64,000 nucleotides of DNA from an uncultured Leifsonia sp. (GCF_945957465.1 NZ_CAMFLC010000002.1:124001-188000); one strand, 5' to 3'. Counted from the first letter of the stretch, positions 8,651 through 16,894 are shown. Numbers and translations are program-made. Notes: a model not told the origin generated them from the sequence alone.

Positions 8651-8694
8651 GCGACCGCCGAACATCCTCCGACCCCGGGATGCTCGGCGGTCGC
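8651..8694 (+). terminator. Hairpin terminator after the APC permease
   Basis: A 17-bp stem with one mismatch (8651-8667 against 8678-8694) and a 10-nt loop lies 16 nt after the permease stop. It insulates the permease from the copper locus. Confidence 0.75.
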
Positions 8695-8754
8695 GTCATG
8701 TCCGGCGGCGCGCCCCGCAGCGTCGCCGACTTCGACCGCGTGTAGAGCGCCGCG

Positions 8755-8760
8755 TAGAGT
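8755..8760 (+). promoter_or_regulatory. -10 box of a leaderless promoter
   Basis: TAGAGT ends 7 nt before ATG 8768, the spacing expected when transcription begins at the start codon. There is no purine-rich ribosome site in front of this ATG. Confidence 0.55.
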
Positions 8761-8767
8761 GGTGCGC

Positions 8768-9403
8768 ATGAGTTCGCGCGGAGCACGGGTCGCCCGCGGC
8801 TTCGCCGCCGCGGGTATCGCCACCGTGGTCGCCGCGCTCTTCCACATGACGGGGGGCGGACAGGCGCCGAGTGCGCTGGCTCTGACGCTCAGCCTCGTCT
8901 TCTCGTCGCTCGGCAGCATCGCCCTGGCGGGCAAACGGGTCGCGGTCTGGCGCGTGACCCTGTCGGTGCTGGTCAGCCAGTTCCTCTTCCACGCACTGTT
9001 CACGCTGAGCCCCTCCGCGACATTCAGCGGGATGCCGGCCGATGGCCACCTCCACGCCGGAATGCACCTGACGATCGACCCCGGTTCGCCCTCGCCGGCG
9101 CGGATGGCCATGTCCGCCACGCTGATCGGCGACAGCCCGTGGATGTGGCTCGCCCACGCGGCCGCCGTCGTGCTGACGGTCACGGTGCTGCTGCACGGTG
9201 AGCGCACCCTGCTGGCCGTCGCCCGGTTCGCGTTCTTCGTGCTCCGCCGGCTCGTCGACCGGGTAACGGCGGTGCAGGCGGAGCCTACCTGGCGCGTCTC
9301 TTCGGTCGTCGCGGCGGCTCCGCGCGCGCCGCGCCGGCTCGACACCGTGCTCGACGGACGGCGGCGCCGCGGTCCGCCCCCGGGGTTCGTCCCGGCCGGC
9401 TGA
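8768..9403 (+). CDS. Membrane protein of the copper (YcnI/CopC) locus
   Basis: 211 residues from ATG 8768, a likely leaderless start. Four or so hydrophobic segments span residues ~8-150, with a His/Met-rich outside loop (MPADGHLHAGMHLT) between them. The C-terminal ~40 residues are Arg/Pro-rich and soluble. I know no named family, but small membrane proteins of this type commonly sit next to ycnI and copC in actinobacteria, and the His/Met loop suits copper binding. The function is therefore inferred from neighbours. A 143-nt gap separates it from ycnI, so it may be cotranscribed. Confidence 0.7.
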   Translation: MSSRGARVARGFAAAGIATVVAALFHMTGGGQAPSALALTLSLVFSSLGSIALAGKRVAVWRVTLSVLVSQFLFHALFTLSPSATFSGMPADGHLHAGMHLTIDPGSPSPARMAMSATLIGDSPWMWLAHAAAVVLTVTVLLHGERTLLAVARFAFFVLRRLVDRVTAVQAEPTWRVSSVVAAAPRAPRRLDTVLDGRRRRGPPPGFVPAG

Positions 9404-9546
9404 GCAGCGCTCGCGCATGCGCCGCCCGGGGAATGCTCCCTTCCGCGCTCGACGCTCGGCTGAACGCAGCCGCGCGCTCGGCCGGGAGGCTTCCGCCATC
9501 CCCTCACCCGGCTCGCGTTCGACGCGGCCGAGAATCGGACGAACCC

Positions 9547-10365
9547 ATGAACAGTTCCACCTCGCGCAGCCGACTGCGCGCCCGCACCGCCGTCGTGGCC
9601 GGCGCGGCCTCCCTCGCCGCGATGGCGCTCGCGCTCGCGGCTCCGCTCGCCGCCAGCGCGCACGTCCATGTCGATCCGGACCAGGCCGCGGTCGGCAGCT
9701 ATGCCACGCTCACCTTCAAGGTCCCCACCGAGTCGGCGACGGCCGGAACGGTGAAGCTGGAGGTCGACCTGCCGACCGACACCCCCCTCGGCTCGGTGTC
9801 GTACCAGCCGCTCGCGGGCTGGTCGACGCAGGTCGTCACCGAGACGCTCGCAAAGCCGATCAAGACCGACGACGGAACCGTCACCCAGGCTCCGGTGAAG
9901 GTCGTCTGGACGGCCGAGCAGGGAGTCCAGATCGCTCCCGGTCAGTTCCAGCAGTTCGTGATCTCGGCGGGGGCGATGCCCGATACGGGCAGCATCGTGC
10001 TGCCGACGCACCAGTACTACTCCGACGGCACGGTCGTCAACTGGGACGAGAAGACCCCGGCCTCCGGGGCTGAGCCGGAGCACCCCGCGCCCACCGTCTA
10101 CATCACCGACGCGCCCCCGCCGGCCGACGGTGCGGCGACCCCCGGCTTGCTGGCGACGCCCACCGCGGTCGCGCCGGCGGCACCCGCCGCGGCGTCGCCG
10201 GCGGCTGCAGCGACCGCGATCGGTCTCGGCATCGCCGGCCTGGTGCTCGGCGCCGTCGCCCTCGTCGTCTCGGTGCTCGCGCTGACGCGGCGCTCGCGCG
10301 CGGTCACGTCACCGGCGGCTCAGTCGACGCCCGCGTCGGCGACCGCAGCGGACGGTTCGAAGTGA
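9547..10365 (+). CDS. ycnI: YcnI-family (DUF1775) copper-binding protein, membrane-anchored
   Basis: 272 residues from ATG 9547. The Sec signal peptide ends ASA|HVHVDPDQ, so the mature protein begins with histidine, the copper ligand of YcnI's N-terminal site. The DUF1775 beta-sandwich covers ~38-190 (LTFKVPTESATAGTVKLEV; AGWSTQVVTETL, with the conserved W). A Pro/Ala-rich linker and one C-terminal membrane helix (~240-265) follow. It is an extracytoplasmic copper chaperone or sensor, tethered to the membrane. The stop overlaps the GTG of the copC-like gene (GTGA), so the two are made together. Confidence 0.88.
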   Translation: MNSSTSRSRLRARTAVVAGAASLAAMALALAAPLAASAHVHVDPDQAAVGSYATLTFKVPTESATAGTVKLEVDLPTDTPLGSVSYQPLAGWSTQVVTETLAKPIKTDDGTVTQAPVKVVWTAEQGVQIAPGQFQQFVISAGAMPDTGSIVLPTHQYYSDGTVVNWDEKTPASGAEPEHPAPTVYITDAPPPADGAATPGLLATPTAVAPAAPAAASPAAAATAIGLGIAGLVLGAVALVVSVLALTRRSRAVTSPAAQSTPASATAADGSK

Positions 10366-11075
10366 CCGTCGCCCGGAACGGCGGCACCGGGCGCAGGCGT
10401 GGTCGGCGCTTCGCGGCCCTGGGTGCCGTGCTCGTGGCCTCGGCGCTGACGCTCCTCCCGGCGACGGCGGCCAGCGCGCACGACTACCTCGTCGATTCGT
10501 CGCCGGCCAGCGGGGCGGTGCAGACCGAGCCGCTGACCCAGGTGAGCCTGACGTTCAACGACCGGGTGCTCGACCTGACCGGCAACGGCTCGTCGGCGAT
10601 CCTCCAGGTGACAGCAGGCGGCCGGTACTTCGAGACGGGCTGCCCGAGCGTCCTCGGCGACAGCGTGACGGCCCCCGTGGCGCTCGGCGCGGCCGGTGCG
10701 TACACGGTGGACTGGCAGATCGTCTCGGCGGACGGTCACACGGTGTCGGGCACGTACGGATTCGAGTACAAGCCGGCGGCGGGCGCGACCTCGGCATCGG
10801 CCGGTTCCGCGTCTCCGACGTGTGGCGCGCCGTCGACTCCGGGGTCCGAGAAGACGCCGGCGCCGGAGGCGACACCGGGGGCGGCTCTGCCGACACCCGG
10901 CGAGACGGTGTCCACGTCGGCGCCTGCATCCGCGTCGTCGTCCGCCGACAGCGGTCTGCCGCTGGTCATCGGGATCGGTATCGCGATCGTGGTGCTCGCC
11001 CTGATCGGCGTGGTCATCGTCGTCCTCACCGCCCGCCGTAAGCCCCCGCAGCCGCCGGCCCCCGGCGGCGACTGA
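10362..11075 (+). CDS. CopC-domain copper-resistance protein, membrane-anchored
   Basis: 237 residues, GTG start overlapping the ycnI stop by 4 nt. The signal peptide ends ASA|HDYLVDSSP, giving an N-terminal His as in CopC copper sites. The CopC beta-barrel covers ~40-135, ending in VSADGHTVSGTYGFEY, where DGH supplies another expected ligand. A Thr/Pro/Ala-rich linker and a C-terminal membrane helix (~205-228) follow. It should bind copper outside the membrane and may hand it to or take it from YcnI and the membrane protein encoded upstream. No CopD fusion is present. Confidence 0.88.
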   Translation: MTVARNGGTGRRRGRRFAALGAVLVASALTLLPATAASAHDYLVDSSPASGAVQTEPLTQVSLTFNDRVLDLTGNGSSAILQVTAGGRYFETGCPSVLGDSVTAPVALGAAGAYTVDWQIVSADGHTVSGTYGFEYKPAAGATSASAGSASPTCGAPSTPGSEKTPAPEATPGAALPTPGETVSTSAPASASSSADSGLPLVIGIGIAIVVLALIGVVIVVLTARRKPPQPPAPGGD

Positions 11076-11076
11076 A

Positions 11077-11147
11077 GGGTCGCCGAGGGGCGTCCTAACG
11101 CCCTTATGCGTGCGCCTTAGGGGCGTTTAGGCGCCCCTCGGCGACCC
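11077..11147. repeat. Long intergenic palindrome, copy 1 of a dispersed family; bidirectional terminator
   Basis: The arms 11077-11103 and 11120-11147 are complementary over about 27 nt with few mismatches. The outer part GTCGCCGAGGGGCG pairs with CGCCCCTCGGCGAC. It lies between the convergent copC-like gene and the 11127-11501 gene, whose last codons fall in the right arm. A second copy of the same motif is at 28046-28108. Confidence 0.7.
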
Positions 11148-11501
11148 CTCGTCCCGCTCGTGGTCGTGCTTGCGCTTCTTCGCGCCGGGCGCGTCGAGCA
11201 GCGAGAGCCAGAACAGCAGGGCCAGCAGCCCGAAGATCACCAGTGCGAGCACCAGGTCCGTCCATTCGAACGGGATGAACCTGCCGTCGATCGACAGCAC
11301 CAGCACGGTCTCCACGATGCCGAAGACCAGGAAGAACACGCCGAGCAGCGTGCGCGTCAGGCGCACGCGCCCACGCCGGTGCACCTCCACCCGTCGCAGC
11401 TCCACCATGAGTGTCAGCAGGAGCAGCGGCAGGACCTGGGCCAGGGTCGCCGCTGTCGCGCCGTCGAGCAGCACGACCCGCGCATCCATCGGGTCGATCA
11501 T
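11127..11501 (-). CDS. Small membrane protein of unknown function
   Basis: 124 residues with three hydrophobic segments (~14-33 VLPLLLLTLMVEL; ~52-72 GVFFLVFGIVETVLVL; ~85-105 LVLALVIFGLLALLFW). An Arg-rich loop follows TM1 and a charged tail (KKRKHDHERDEG) closes the protein. I recognise no family. It is transcribed away from clpB, the two start codons being ~120 nt apart with the HAIR operator in between. The 3' end overlaps the long palindrome. Confidence 0.65.
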   Translation of the reverse strand: MIDPMDARVVLLDGATAATLAQVLPLLLLTLMVELRRVEVHRRGRVRLTRTLLGVFFLVFGIVETVLVLSIDGRFIPFEWTDLVLALVIFGLLALLFWLSLLDAPGAKKRKHDHERDEGSPRGA

Positions 11502-11563
11502 GGCAACCAGGCTAGTCGCCGTGCGTTCGCGTCGAAAGAATCCGGAATACCCCTCGCCAAACC

Positions 11564-11590
11564 AAAGTTGAGCTTAGTAGACTCAACTTT
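11564..11590. promoter_or_regulatory. HAIR-type operator (HspR binding site) upstream of clpB
   Basis: Perfect inverted repeat AAAGTTGAG-N9-CTCAACTTT, matching the core of the actinobacterial HAIR element (CTTGAGT-N7-ACTCAAG) except for the outer base. It ends 30 nt before ATG 11621. HspR repression of dnaK and clpB operons through HAIR is established in Streptomyces and mycobacteria. The hspR gene itself is not in the window. Confidence 0.85.
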
Positions 11591-11620
11591 GTCACAGGAC
11601 TTCGAAAGGAACACCGGAGA

Positions 11621-13786
11621 ATGGCGAACATGCAAGGCGCCCCCTCCACGCAGGAGGAGGCGAAGAGCGCCCTCGAACAGTACGGCATCAACCTCACCGA
11701 GATCGCGAAGAGCGGCAAGCTCGACCCCGTGATCGGACGGGATGCCGAGATCCGTCGTGTCAGTCAGGTGCTGACGCGTCGCACCAAGAACAACCCCGTG
11801 CTCATCGGCGAGCCCGGCGTCGGCAAGACGGCCGTCGTCGAAGGGCTGGCCCAGCGCATCGTCGCCGGCGACGTCGCCGACTCGCTCAAGGGCAAGCAGC
11901 TGGTGTCGCTCGACCTGTCGGCGCTGGTCGCCGGTGCGATGTACCGCGGCCAGTTCGAGGAGCGGCTCAAGGCCGTCCTGAAGGAGATCAACGACGCGGA
12001 GGGGGAGATCATCACCTTCGTCGACGAGCTGCACATCCTGATGGGCGCCGGCGGCGGAGAAGGCTCCGTCGCGGCCTCCAACATGCTCAAGCCCATGCTG
12101 GCCCGCGGCGAGTTGCGTCTGATCGGCGCCACCACGCTCAACGAGTACCGCGAGTTCATCGAGAAGGACGCCGCGCTCGAGCGCCGCTTCCAGCAGGTCT
12201 ACGTCGGAGAGCCCAGCGTGGAGGACACCGTGGCGATCCTGCGCGGGCTCAAGGGACGGTACGAGGCGCACCACGGCGTCACCATCGAAGACTCGGCCCT
12301 CGTCGCCGCAGCCTCCCTGTCGAACCGGTACATCACCGCGCGGCAGCTGCCGGACAAGGCGATCGACCTCATCGACGAAGCCGCCAGCCGGCTGAAGATG
12401 GAGATCGACTCCGCCCCGGTCGAGATCGACACCCTGCAGCGCCAGGTCGAGCGCATGAAGCTCGAGGAGTTCGCGCTCAAGAAGGAGAAGGACGAGGCCA
12501 GCAAGGAGCGCCTCGAACAGCTCCGCCAGCGCCTGCGCGAGCAGGAGGACGAGCTGGCGGCGCTCCAGGAGCGCTGGCGGGCCGAGAAGGCGTCCCTCAA
12601 CCGGGTGGGCGAGCTGCGCTCGCAGCTCGAGGAGGCCAAGACGCACCGCGACCTCGCACTGCGCGACGGGCGCTACCAGGAGGCCTCCCGCATCGAGTAC
12701 GAGACCATCCCGAACATCGAGCGCGAGCTGGCGGAGGCCGAGCAGGCCGAGCAGCATCCCGACCACCCGCGCATGGTGAACGAACAGGTCACGGCGGACG
12801 ACATCGCCGCCGTGGTCGCGGCGTGGACCGGCATCCCGGTCGACCGGCTCACCCAGGGCGAGACGGAGAAGCTGCTGCACCTGGAGCACGAGCTCGGGCG
12901 CCGCATCATCGGCCAGAAGAAGGCCGTCTCCGCTGTCGCGGACGCCGTGCGCCGCACGCGGGCGGGCATCTCCGACCCCGGACGTCCGACGGGCTCGTTC
13001 CTGTTCCTCGGCCCGACGGGTGTCGGCAAGACCGAGCTCGCGAAGGCGCTCGCCGCGTTCCTCTTCGACGACGAGAAGGCGATGGTGCGCATCGACATGA
13101 GCGAGTACGGGGAGAAGTTCTCCGTCTCGCGGCTGGTCGGCGCTCCTCCCGGCTACGTCGGCTACGAGCAGGGCGGACAGCTCACGGAGGCTGTGCGCCG
13201 TCGCCCCTACTCGGTGATCCTCCTCGACGAGGTCGAGAAGGCGCACCCCGAGGTGTTCGACGTGCTCCTGCAGGTGCTCGACGACGGTCGGCTCACCGAC
13301 GGGCAGGGGCGCACGGTCGACTTCCGCAACACGATCCTGATTCTGACCTCCAACCTCGGCAGCCAGTTCTTGGTCGACCCGGCCCTGAACGAGACCGAGC
13401 GCGAGGAGGCCGTGCTGCAGATGGTGCGGCAGGCGTTCAAGCCGGAGTTCGTGAACCGCCTCGACGACATCGTGGTGTTCTCGGCCCTCAGCCAGGACGA
13501 GCTCGGCGAGATCGTCGAGCTGAACATCGATCGCCTGATGCGGCGGCTGGAGGAGCGCCGGCTGGAGCTGGCGGTCACGCCGGACGCGCGGCGCTGGCTG
13601 GCCGAGCGCGGTTACGATCCGATCTACGGCGCACGGCCGCTGCGACGGTTGATGCAGCGCGAGATCGAGGACCGCCTCGCGACGGAGCTCCTCGCGGGCG
13701 AGGTCCGCGACGGCGACCTGGTGCGGGTGGACCTCGCGCCGGACGGCGACCGCCTCACCGTGGCGCCCGTTCGCGACGAGGCGTGA
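11621..13786 (+). CDS. clpB: ClpB-like AAA+ disaggregase lacking the N-terminal domain
   Basis: 721 residues. The protein starts almost directly in the first AAA module: Walker A GEPGVGKT (~64), Walker B FVDELHIL (~130). A coiled-coil middle domain follows (~285-410, charged, as in ClpB). The second AAA module has Walker A GPTGVGKT (~465) and the ClpB C-terminal domain. ClpB and ClpC normally carry ~140 more residues of Clp_N repeats in front. Here the ATG sits 30 nt from a HAIR operator with AAAGGA upstream, so the short form is the designed product, not a misplaced start. The middle domain is larger than ClpC's and no ClpP-binding loop is evident, so ClpB is the better call. Confidence 0.88.
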   Translation: MANMQGAPSTQEEAKSALEQYGINLTEIAKSGKLDPVIGRDAEIRRVSQVLTRRTKNNPVLIGEPGVGKTAVVEGLAQRIVAGDVADSLKGKQLVSLDLSALVAGAMYRGQFEERLKAVLKEINDAEGEIITFVDELHILMGAGGGEGSVAASNMLKPMLARGELRLIGATTLNEYREFIEKDAALERRFQQVYVGEPSVEDTVAILRGLKGRYEAHHGVTIEDSALVAAASLSNRYITARQLPDKAIDLIDEAASRLKMEIDSAPVEIDTLQRQVERMKLEEFALKKEKDEASKERLEQLRQRLREQEDELAALQERWRAEKASLNRVGELRSQLEEAKTHRDLALRDGRYQEASRIEYETIPNIERELAEAEQAEQHPDHPRMVNEQVTADDIAAVVAAWTGIPVDRLTQGETEKLLHLEHELGRRIIGQKKAVSAVADAVRRTRAGISDPGRPTGSFLFLGPTGVGKTELAKALAAFLFDDEKAMVRIDMSEYGEKFSVSRLVGAPPGYVGYEQGGQLTEAVRRRPYSVILLDEVEKAHPEVFDVLLQVLDDGRLTDGQGRTVDFRNTILILTSNLGSQFLVDPALNETEREEAVLQMVRQAFKPEFVNRLDDIVVFSALSQDELGEIVELNIDRLMRRLEERRLELAVTPDARRWLAERGYDPIYGARPLRRLMQREIEDRLATELLAGEVRDGDLVRVDLAPDGDRLTVAPVRDEA

Positions 13787-13809
13787 CGCCGGCCGGTTCC
13801 GAGTTGCGA

Positions 13810-13846
13810 CAGGGGCGGGCGTCCCTTCACGGGATGCCCGCCCCTG
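13810..13846. terminator. Bidirectional hairpin terminator
   Basis: A 16-bp stem (CAGGGGCGGGCGTCCC against GGGATGCCCGCCCCTG, one mismatch) with a 5-nt loop sits midway between the convergent clpB and tail-collar operons. Confidence 0.75.
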
Positions 13847-13861
13847 CCGCGTCGTCGTCGG

Positions 13862-14377
13862 CTACTGCCGCGGCGGGAAGACTCCCTGCAGCGCGATGAT
13901 GTAGTTCAGCACCAGGTACGGCTGCATGTTGTTGTGCGGCACGGAACCGCCCACCGGTGCGATCGCGTCGGCCGCGAGCGGGACGGTCGGGCTCGTCCCG
14001 TAGCCGTTCTCGGGAGTGCGGCCGACGCGCGGCTTGGCGAAGCTCGCGCCGGCCGGGTCGGTCGTCGATCCGTTCGCCGCCGCCACCTGCAACTGGTGGG
14101 TGTGGAACGGCATCTCGCCGGCGAGGAGGCCGACGGAGTCCACCCCGCCCTGCTGGCCCAGCGGGAACTGGTCGGGGTCGGCTCCCAGCACGGTGACGCC
14201 CTGCAGGTTCGGGAGGGCGAACGTCGACTTGCCGTCGCCGCCGTAGGTCGTTCCGAGCAGCGAGAAGAGGGCGGTGTTCTGCGACAGCGGCAGGATCTGG
14301 CCGGCGCAGAACGCCCATCCCGTCGGTGCGAAGTTGAAGGGGACCAGCCGGATCTCGGCGAGGAACGGGTCGCTCAT
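13862..14377 (-). CDS. Tail-collar (MdpB-like) protein 1
   Basis: 171 residues. It carries the phage tail-collar domain signature at the N-terminus (EIRLVPFNFAPTGWAFCAGQ, then LFSLLGTTYGGDG and TFALPNLQG) and an HxH pair (PFHTHQL) in the middle. It ends in the family's closing motif (NMQPYLVLNYIIALQGVFP). Such proteins occur outside phages as microcystin-dependent-protein-like (MdpB) families of unknown function, often in sets of three. It is the last gene of the operon, 7 nt after the second copy. The middle loop (~95-135) is the most divergent among the three. No signal peptide. Confidence 0.85.
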   Translation of the reverse strand: MSDPFLAEIRLVPFNFAPTGWAFCAGQILPLSQNTALFSLLGTTYGGDGKSTFALPNLQGVTVLGADPDQFPLGQQGGVDSVGLLAGEMPFHTHQLQVAAANGSTTDPAGASFAKPRVGRTPENGYGTSPTVPLAADAIAPVGGSVPHNNMQPYLVLNYIIALQGVFPPRQ

Positions 14378-14384
14378 CGGGGCC

Positions 14385-14882
14385 TCAGTTCTGTGACGGG
14401 AAGATGCCCTGGAGGGCGATGACGTAATTGAGCGCCAGGTACGGCGCCGTGTTCTCGTGCGCTTGGTTGCCGCCGACGGTGGACACGCTTGCCGCGGCCA
14501 TCGCGCCGGTGTGCGTCGTCGAGTAGGCGGCCTTGCCCGGCTGGGCGAGCACGGTGCTGGAGGTCGGGGTCGCAGCGGTCGCCGCGGCGGCGACGGACGC
14601 CGGGTGGGCGTGTGCGGGCATCTCCGCCAGGGTCAGGGTGTGTGCGTACTCGCCGCCGACCTCGCCGAGGTTGTAGCGGTCGCCCACGCCGACCGGCACG
14701 CGCCCCTGCAGGTTCGGCAGCGCGAACGTCGTGCGACCGTCGCCGCCGAACGTGGTGCCGAGCAGCGCGAAAAGCGCCTGGTTCTGGTTGATCGGCATCA
14801 GCTGACCGTTGCACAGCGCCCAGCCTTTGGGCGCGAAGACGAAGCTGACGAGCCGGATCTCCGACAGGAAGGGTTCGCTCAC
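14385..14882 (-). CDS. Tail-collar (MdpB-like) protein 2
   Basis: 165 residues from GTG 14882 (VSEPFLSEIRLVSF), chosen because it aligns exactly with the starts of the two sister proteins; longer frames upstream run into the previous gene. Conserved blocks: KGWALCNGQLMPINQNQALF, LLGTTFGGDG, TFALPNLQG, HAHP and the C-terminal NTAPYLALNYVIALQGIFP. The middle segment is Ala/Thr-rich and differs from its sisters. The tail-collar fold is a trimeric beta structure in phage short tail fibres; whether these form mixed trimers is unknown. The gap to the upstream gene is 14 nt. Confidence 0.85.
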   Translation of the reverse strand: MSEPFLSEIRLVSFVFAPKGWALCNGQLMPINQNQALFALLGTTFGGDGRTTFALPNLQGRVPVGVGDRYNLGEVGGEYAHTLTLAEMPAHAHPASVAAAATAATPTSSTVLAQPGKAAYSTTHTGAMAAASVSTVGGNQAHENTAPYLALNYVIALQGIFPSQN

Positions 14883-14896
14883 GGATGCTCCTCGGG

Positions 14897-15409
14897 TCAG
14901 TTCGCGCTGGGGAAGACGCCGTTCAGCGAGATGATGAACGTCATCGCGAGGTACGGCTGCCGGTTCTCGTGCGGCTGCGAGCCGCCCTGGGCCGCGAGCT
15001 GCTGCGACGTGAGCGCCGTGTCGGGCGCGGCGGTCGTGTACGGGGAGTCGGCCCACGCGGCCGGATACGCGCCGTTCGCGCTCGCCGTGGTGGCGGCGGA
15101 GCCGGTGACGACGGGGTGGGTGTGCGCCGGCAGCTGGTTCGCGGTGAGGGTGACCTCGTCCGCTCCCCCGGTCTGGGCCAGCTGGAACGTGGTGCCGCCG
15201 GGGCCCGACCCGAAGTGCATCGGGAACCGACCGTTCAGGTTCGGCAGAGCGAACGTCTGCTGGCCATCGCCGCCGTACGTGGTGCCGATCAGATTGAAGA
15301 GGGCGTCGTTCTCGGAGATCGGCAGCAGCTGGCCGTTGCACAGCGCCCAACCGCTCGGGGGGAAGTTGCCCGCGAACATGCGGATCTCCCCGATGTACGG
15401 GTCGCTCAT
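14897..15409 (-). CDS. Tail-collar (MdpB-like) protein 3
   Basis: 170 residues. Same domain: EIRMFAGNFPPSGWALCNGQ, LIGTTYGGDGQQTFALPNLN, HTHP, and the C-terminal NRQPYLAMTFIISLNGVFP. Its ATG overlaps the stop of the DUF6916-like gene by 4 nt, so it is translationally coupled to it. Among the three it is the first transcribed. The conserved N-terminal block and closing motif are shared while the central region diverges, as expected if that region makes the specific contact. No phage structural genes are nearby, so this is a cellular system and not a prophage remnant. Confidence 0.85.
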   Translation of the reverse strand: MSDPYIGEIRMFAGNFPPSGWALCNGQLLPISENDALFNLIGTTYGGDGQQTFALPNLNGRFPMHFGSGPGGTTFQLAQTGGADEVTLTANQLPAHTHPVVTGSAATTASANGAYPAAWADSPYTTAAPDTALTSQQLAAQGGSQPHENRQPYLAMTFIISLNGVFPSAN

Positions 15410-15750
15410 CGTTCCTCCTCGGCGGTGGCAGTGGTGGCGGCGCTGGTGGTGGCGGCGTCGTCCGCCGGGTCGGCGACCATGAACGCGGCCTCCAGCGTCA
15501 GGCCGTCCGCCGTCCTCCCGGTGGGCACCAGGAACACCGCCTCGTCGATGCCCGCGCCCCGGAGTGCATGGACCTGCTGCTGCGCGGCGCTGTCCGGCGC
15601 AGCGGTGAACTCCAGGGTGTAGCCCAGCCAGCCGTTCGAGCGCCGGGCGGGAGAGACCGAGGCGAGCCGGAGCGGGAACCGCTCACCGTCGCCGGCCGTC
15701 GCCTCGAAGGTCTGCCCGGCCGCAGCGGCCCACGCCTCGTACGCGGTCAT
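15406..15750 (-). CDS. DUF6916-like small protein
   Basis: 114 residues, no signal peptide. The pattern (FEATAGDGERFPLRLASVSP; GYTLEFTAAPD; HALRGAGIDEAVFLVPTGR) matches the compact beta domain I associate with DUF6916. The same domain appears in the Tat-signal protein at the head of this operon. It overlaps both neighbours by 4 nt (ATGA). Its constant pairing with tail-collar trios suggests a role in their assembly or secretion, which is an inference. The last ~20 residues (DDAATTSAATTATAEEE) are disordered. Confidence 0.7.
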   Translation of the reverse strand: MTAYEAWAAAAGQTFEATAGDGERFPLRLASVSPARRSNGWLGYTLEFTAAPDSAAQQQVHALRGAGIDEAVFLVPTGRTADGLTLEAAFMVADPADDAATTSAATTATAEEER

Positions 15751-16214
15751 CCGTCGGCCTCCGTCGCCATCAGCAGGTAGCCGAACTGTTCGGAGACCAC
15801 CTCGAACCCGTGGCGTTCGTACAGGCGGCGCGCCGCGTGGTTGAGGCTCCAGACCGACAATGTCACGCGCCCGCTGCCGGCGACGAGGTCGGAGAGCACG
15901 CGTGAGGCGATGCCCCGACCGCGGCGGTCGGCCACGACGGCGATGTCGACCAGGTGCACGCGTGAGCCCTGGCGGTCGATGCTGATCGTGCCGGCGGGTT
16001 CGCCGGCGTCCAGGATGATGGACGTCTCGGCGCGCGGGTGGCGATCGCGTCTTTCCGCGAGATGCGCGCGGTACTGCAGTGCGAGCAGCGGGTCGAGGTC
16101 GGCGGCGGGGAGGCCGGGGAACTCGCCGCGGCGGACCTCGAGGAAGAGGCGGCGCAGGAACGCGTCGTCGGACGGGAGGGCCGGCCGCAGCTCGACGGTG
16201 CGCAGTGCCATCAC
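15747..16214 (-). CDS. GNAT-family N-acetyltransferase in the tail-collar operon
   Basis: 155 residues. The acetyl-CoA-binding motif A is clear: VHLVDIAVVADRRGRGIASR (R-R-G-R-G-I-A), followed by a WSLNHAARRLYERHGFEVV motif-B region. GTG 16214 and ATG 16211 are both possible starts; the first overlaps the upstream stop by 4 nt. Its place inside a tight operon of tail-collar genes suggests it modifies one of those products or a linked metabolite, but no substrate can be read from sequence. Similar GNAT genes are recurrent companions of MdpB-like trios as far as I recall. Confidence 0.82.
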   Translation of the reverse strand: MMALRTVELRPALPSDDAFLRRLFLEVRRGEFPGLPAADLDPLLALQYRAHLAERRDRHPRAETSIILDAGEPAGTISIDRQGSRVHLVDIAVVADRRGRGIASRVLSDLVAGSGRVTLSVWSLNHAARRLYERHGFEVVSEQFGYLLMATEADG

Positions 16215-16678
16215 GCCGTCCGGCTCACCACGGCCTGCATGGCGCGGGTCATGCCGCGCGGGCCGATCGCGCTGAGGAAGAGCGTCACCTCGGGGGCGCC
16301 GGCGCGGCGCAAGGTGTAGATGCCGTCCGCGGCGGTGTAGCCGGAGGCCGTGAACAGCAACAGGAAACGGTACTCGTCGCCGGGGGCGCTGTCGGCGATG
16401 TCCTCCACCGCGGTGAGGACGAGGTCGATCGTGCGTTCGCCGCCGCCGCTGCCGTCGGCGCTCTGGGTGGCGCGGAATGCGCGTCCGATCGCGGGGGCGA
16501 AGAGCGAGCGCACCGGATCGGCGGTCGCCGTGCTGGCGGCCGAAGCCCGGCCGGCACCCGCGCCGGTCGCGACGATCCCGTGGGCGACGGCGGGCACGGC
16601 AGGCAGCCCGGCGGCTGCGGCGATGCCGAGGCCGCCCAGCGCGGACGCCATGACGGCACGGCGCGACAGCTCGGGCAC
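16211..16678 (-). CDS. DUF6916-like protein with twin-arginine-type signal
   Basis: 155 residues from GTG 16678, selected because a twin-arginine leader begins there (ELSRRAVMASALGGLGIAAA) and AGGAAGG lies upstream. The leader ends around AVA near residue 32. The mature domain (FAPAIGRAFRATQSADG; TIDLVLTAVEDIADSAPGDE; GIYTLRRAGAPEVTLFLSAI) resembles the smaller DUF6916-like protein of the same operon. It is the first gene of the six-gene operon and the only one with an export signal, so it may mark where the system acts outside the membrane. It is divergent from the 16895 surface protein. Confidence 0.72.
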   Translation of the reverse strand: MPELSRRAVMASALGGLGIAAAAGLPAVPAVAHGIVATGAGAGRASAASTATADPVRSLFAPAIGRAFRATQSADGSGGGERTIDLVLTAVEDIADSAPGDEYRFLLLFTASGYTAADGIYTLRRAGAPEVTLFLSAIGPRGMTRAMQAVVSRTA

Positions 16679-16894
16679 GGGAGGTCCTTCCTGCAGGGGC
16701 GGCGTGACGGGTCGGGTCGCGCGCAGCCTGGATGCGAGCTTAGGGCATCCCCGCGCGGCGCCTCTGGCCCGCACAGAGGGGACATCGCCGCCCGCCGCGG
16801 GCCGCTAGCATCGGAGGGCCGCGACCCGACCCGCGGCCACCCGACATGCCCGCGCGCGCTCGCACGCGGCCGCCCGCGAGGAGCCGCTCCCGTC
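16679..16894. other. Divergent intergenic region between tail-collar operon and giant surface protein
   Basis: 216 nt between two start codons facing away from each other. It is very GC-rich; I see no convincing -35/-10 pair or long palindrome. A GAGGAG-type ribosome site lies 11-16 nt before ATG 16895. Promoters for both directions must lie here, so shared control is possible. Confidence 0.5.

Noticed and set aside
6379-10083. Open frame of over 1200 codons on the minus strand, antisense to the GNAT, APC and copper genes
   Set aside because: It mirrors well-supported plus-strand genes, is extremely Arg/His/Glu-rich and contains no domain. Long antisense frames are expected where third positions are almost all G or C.
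13862-15409. Tail-collar genes as a prophage remnant
   Set aside because: No terminase, portal, capsid, tape-measure, integrase or lysis gene is nearby, and the operon partners are DUF6916-like and GNAT proteins.
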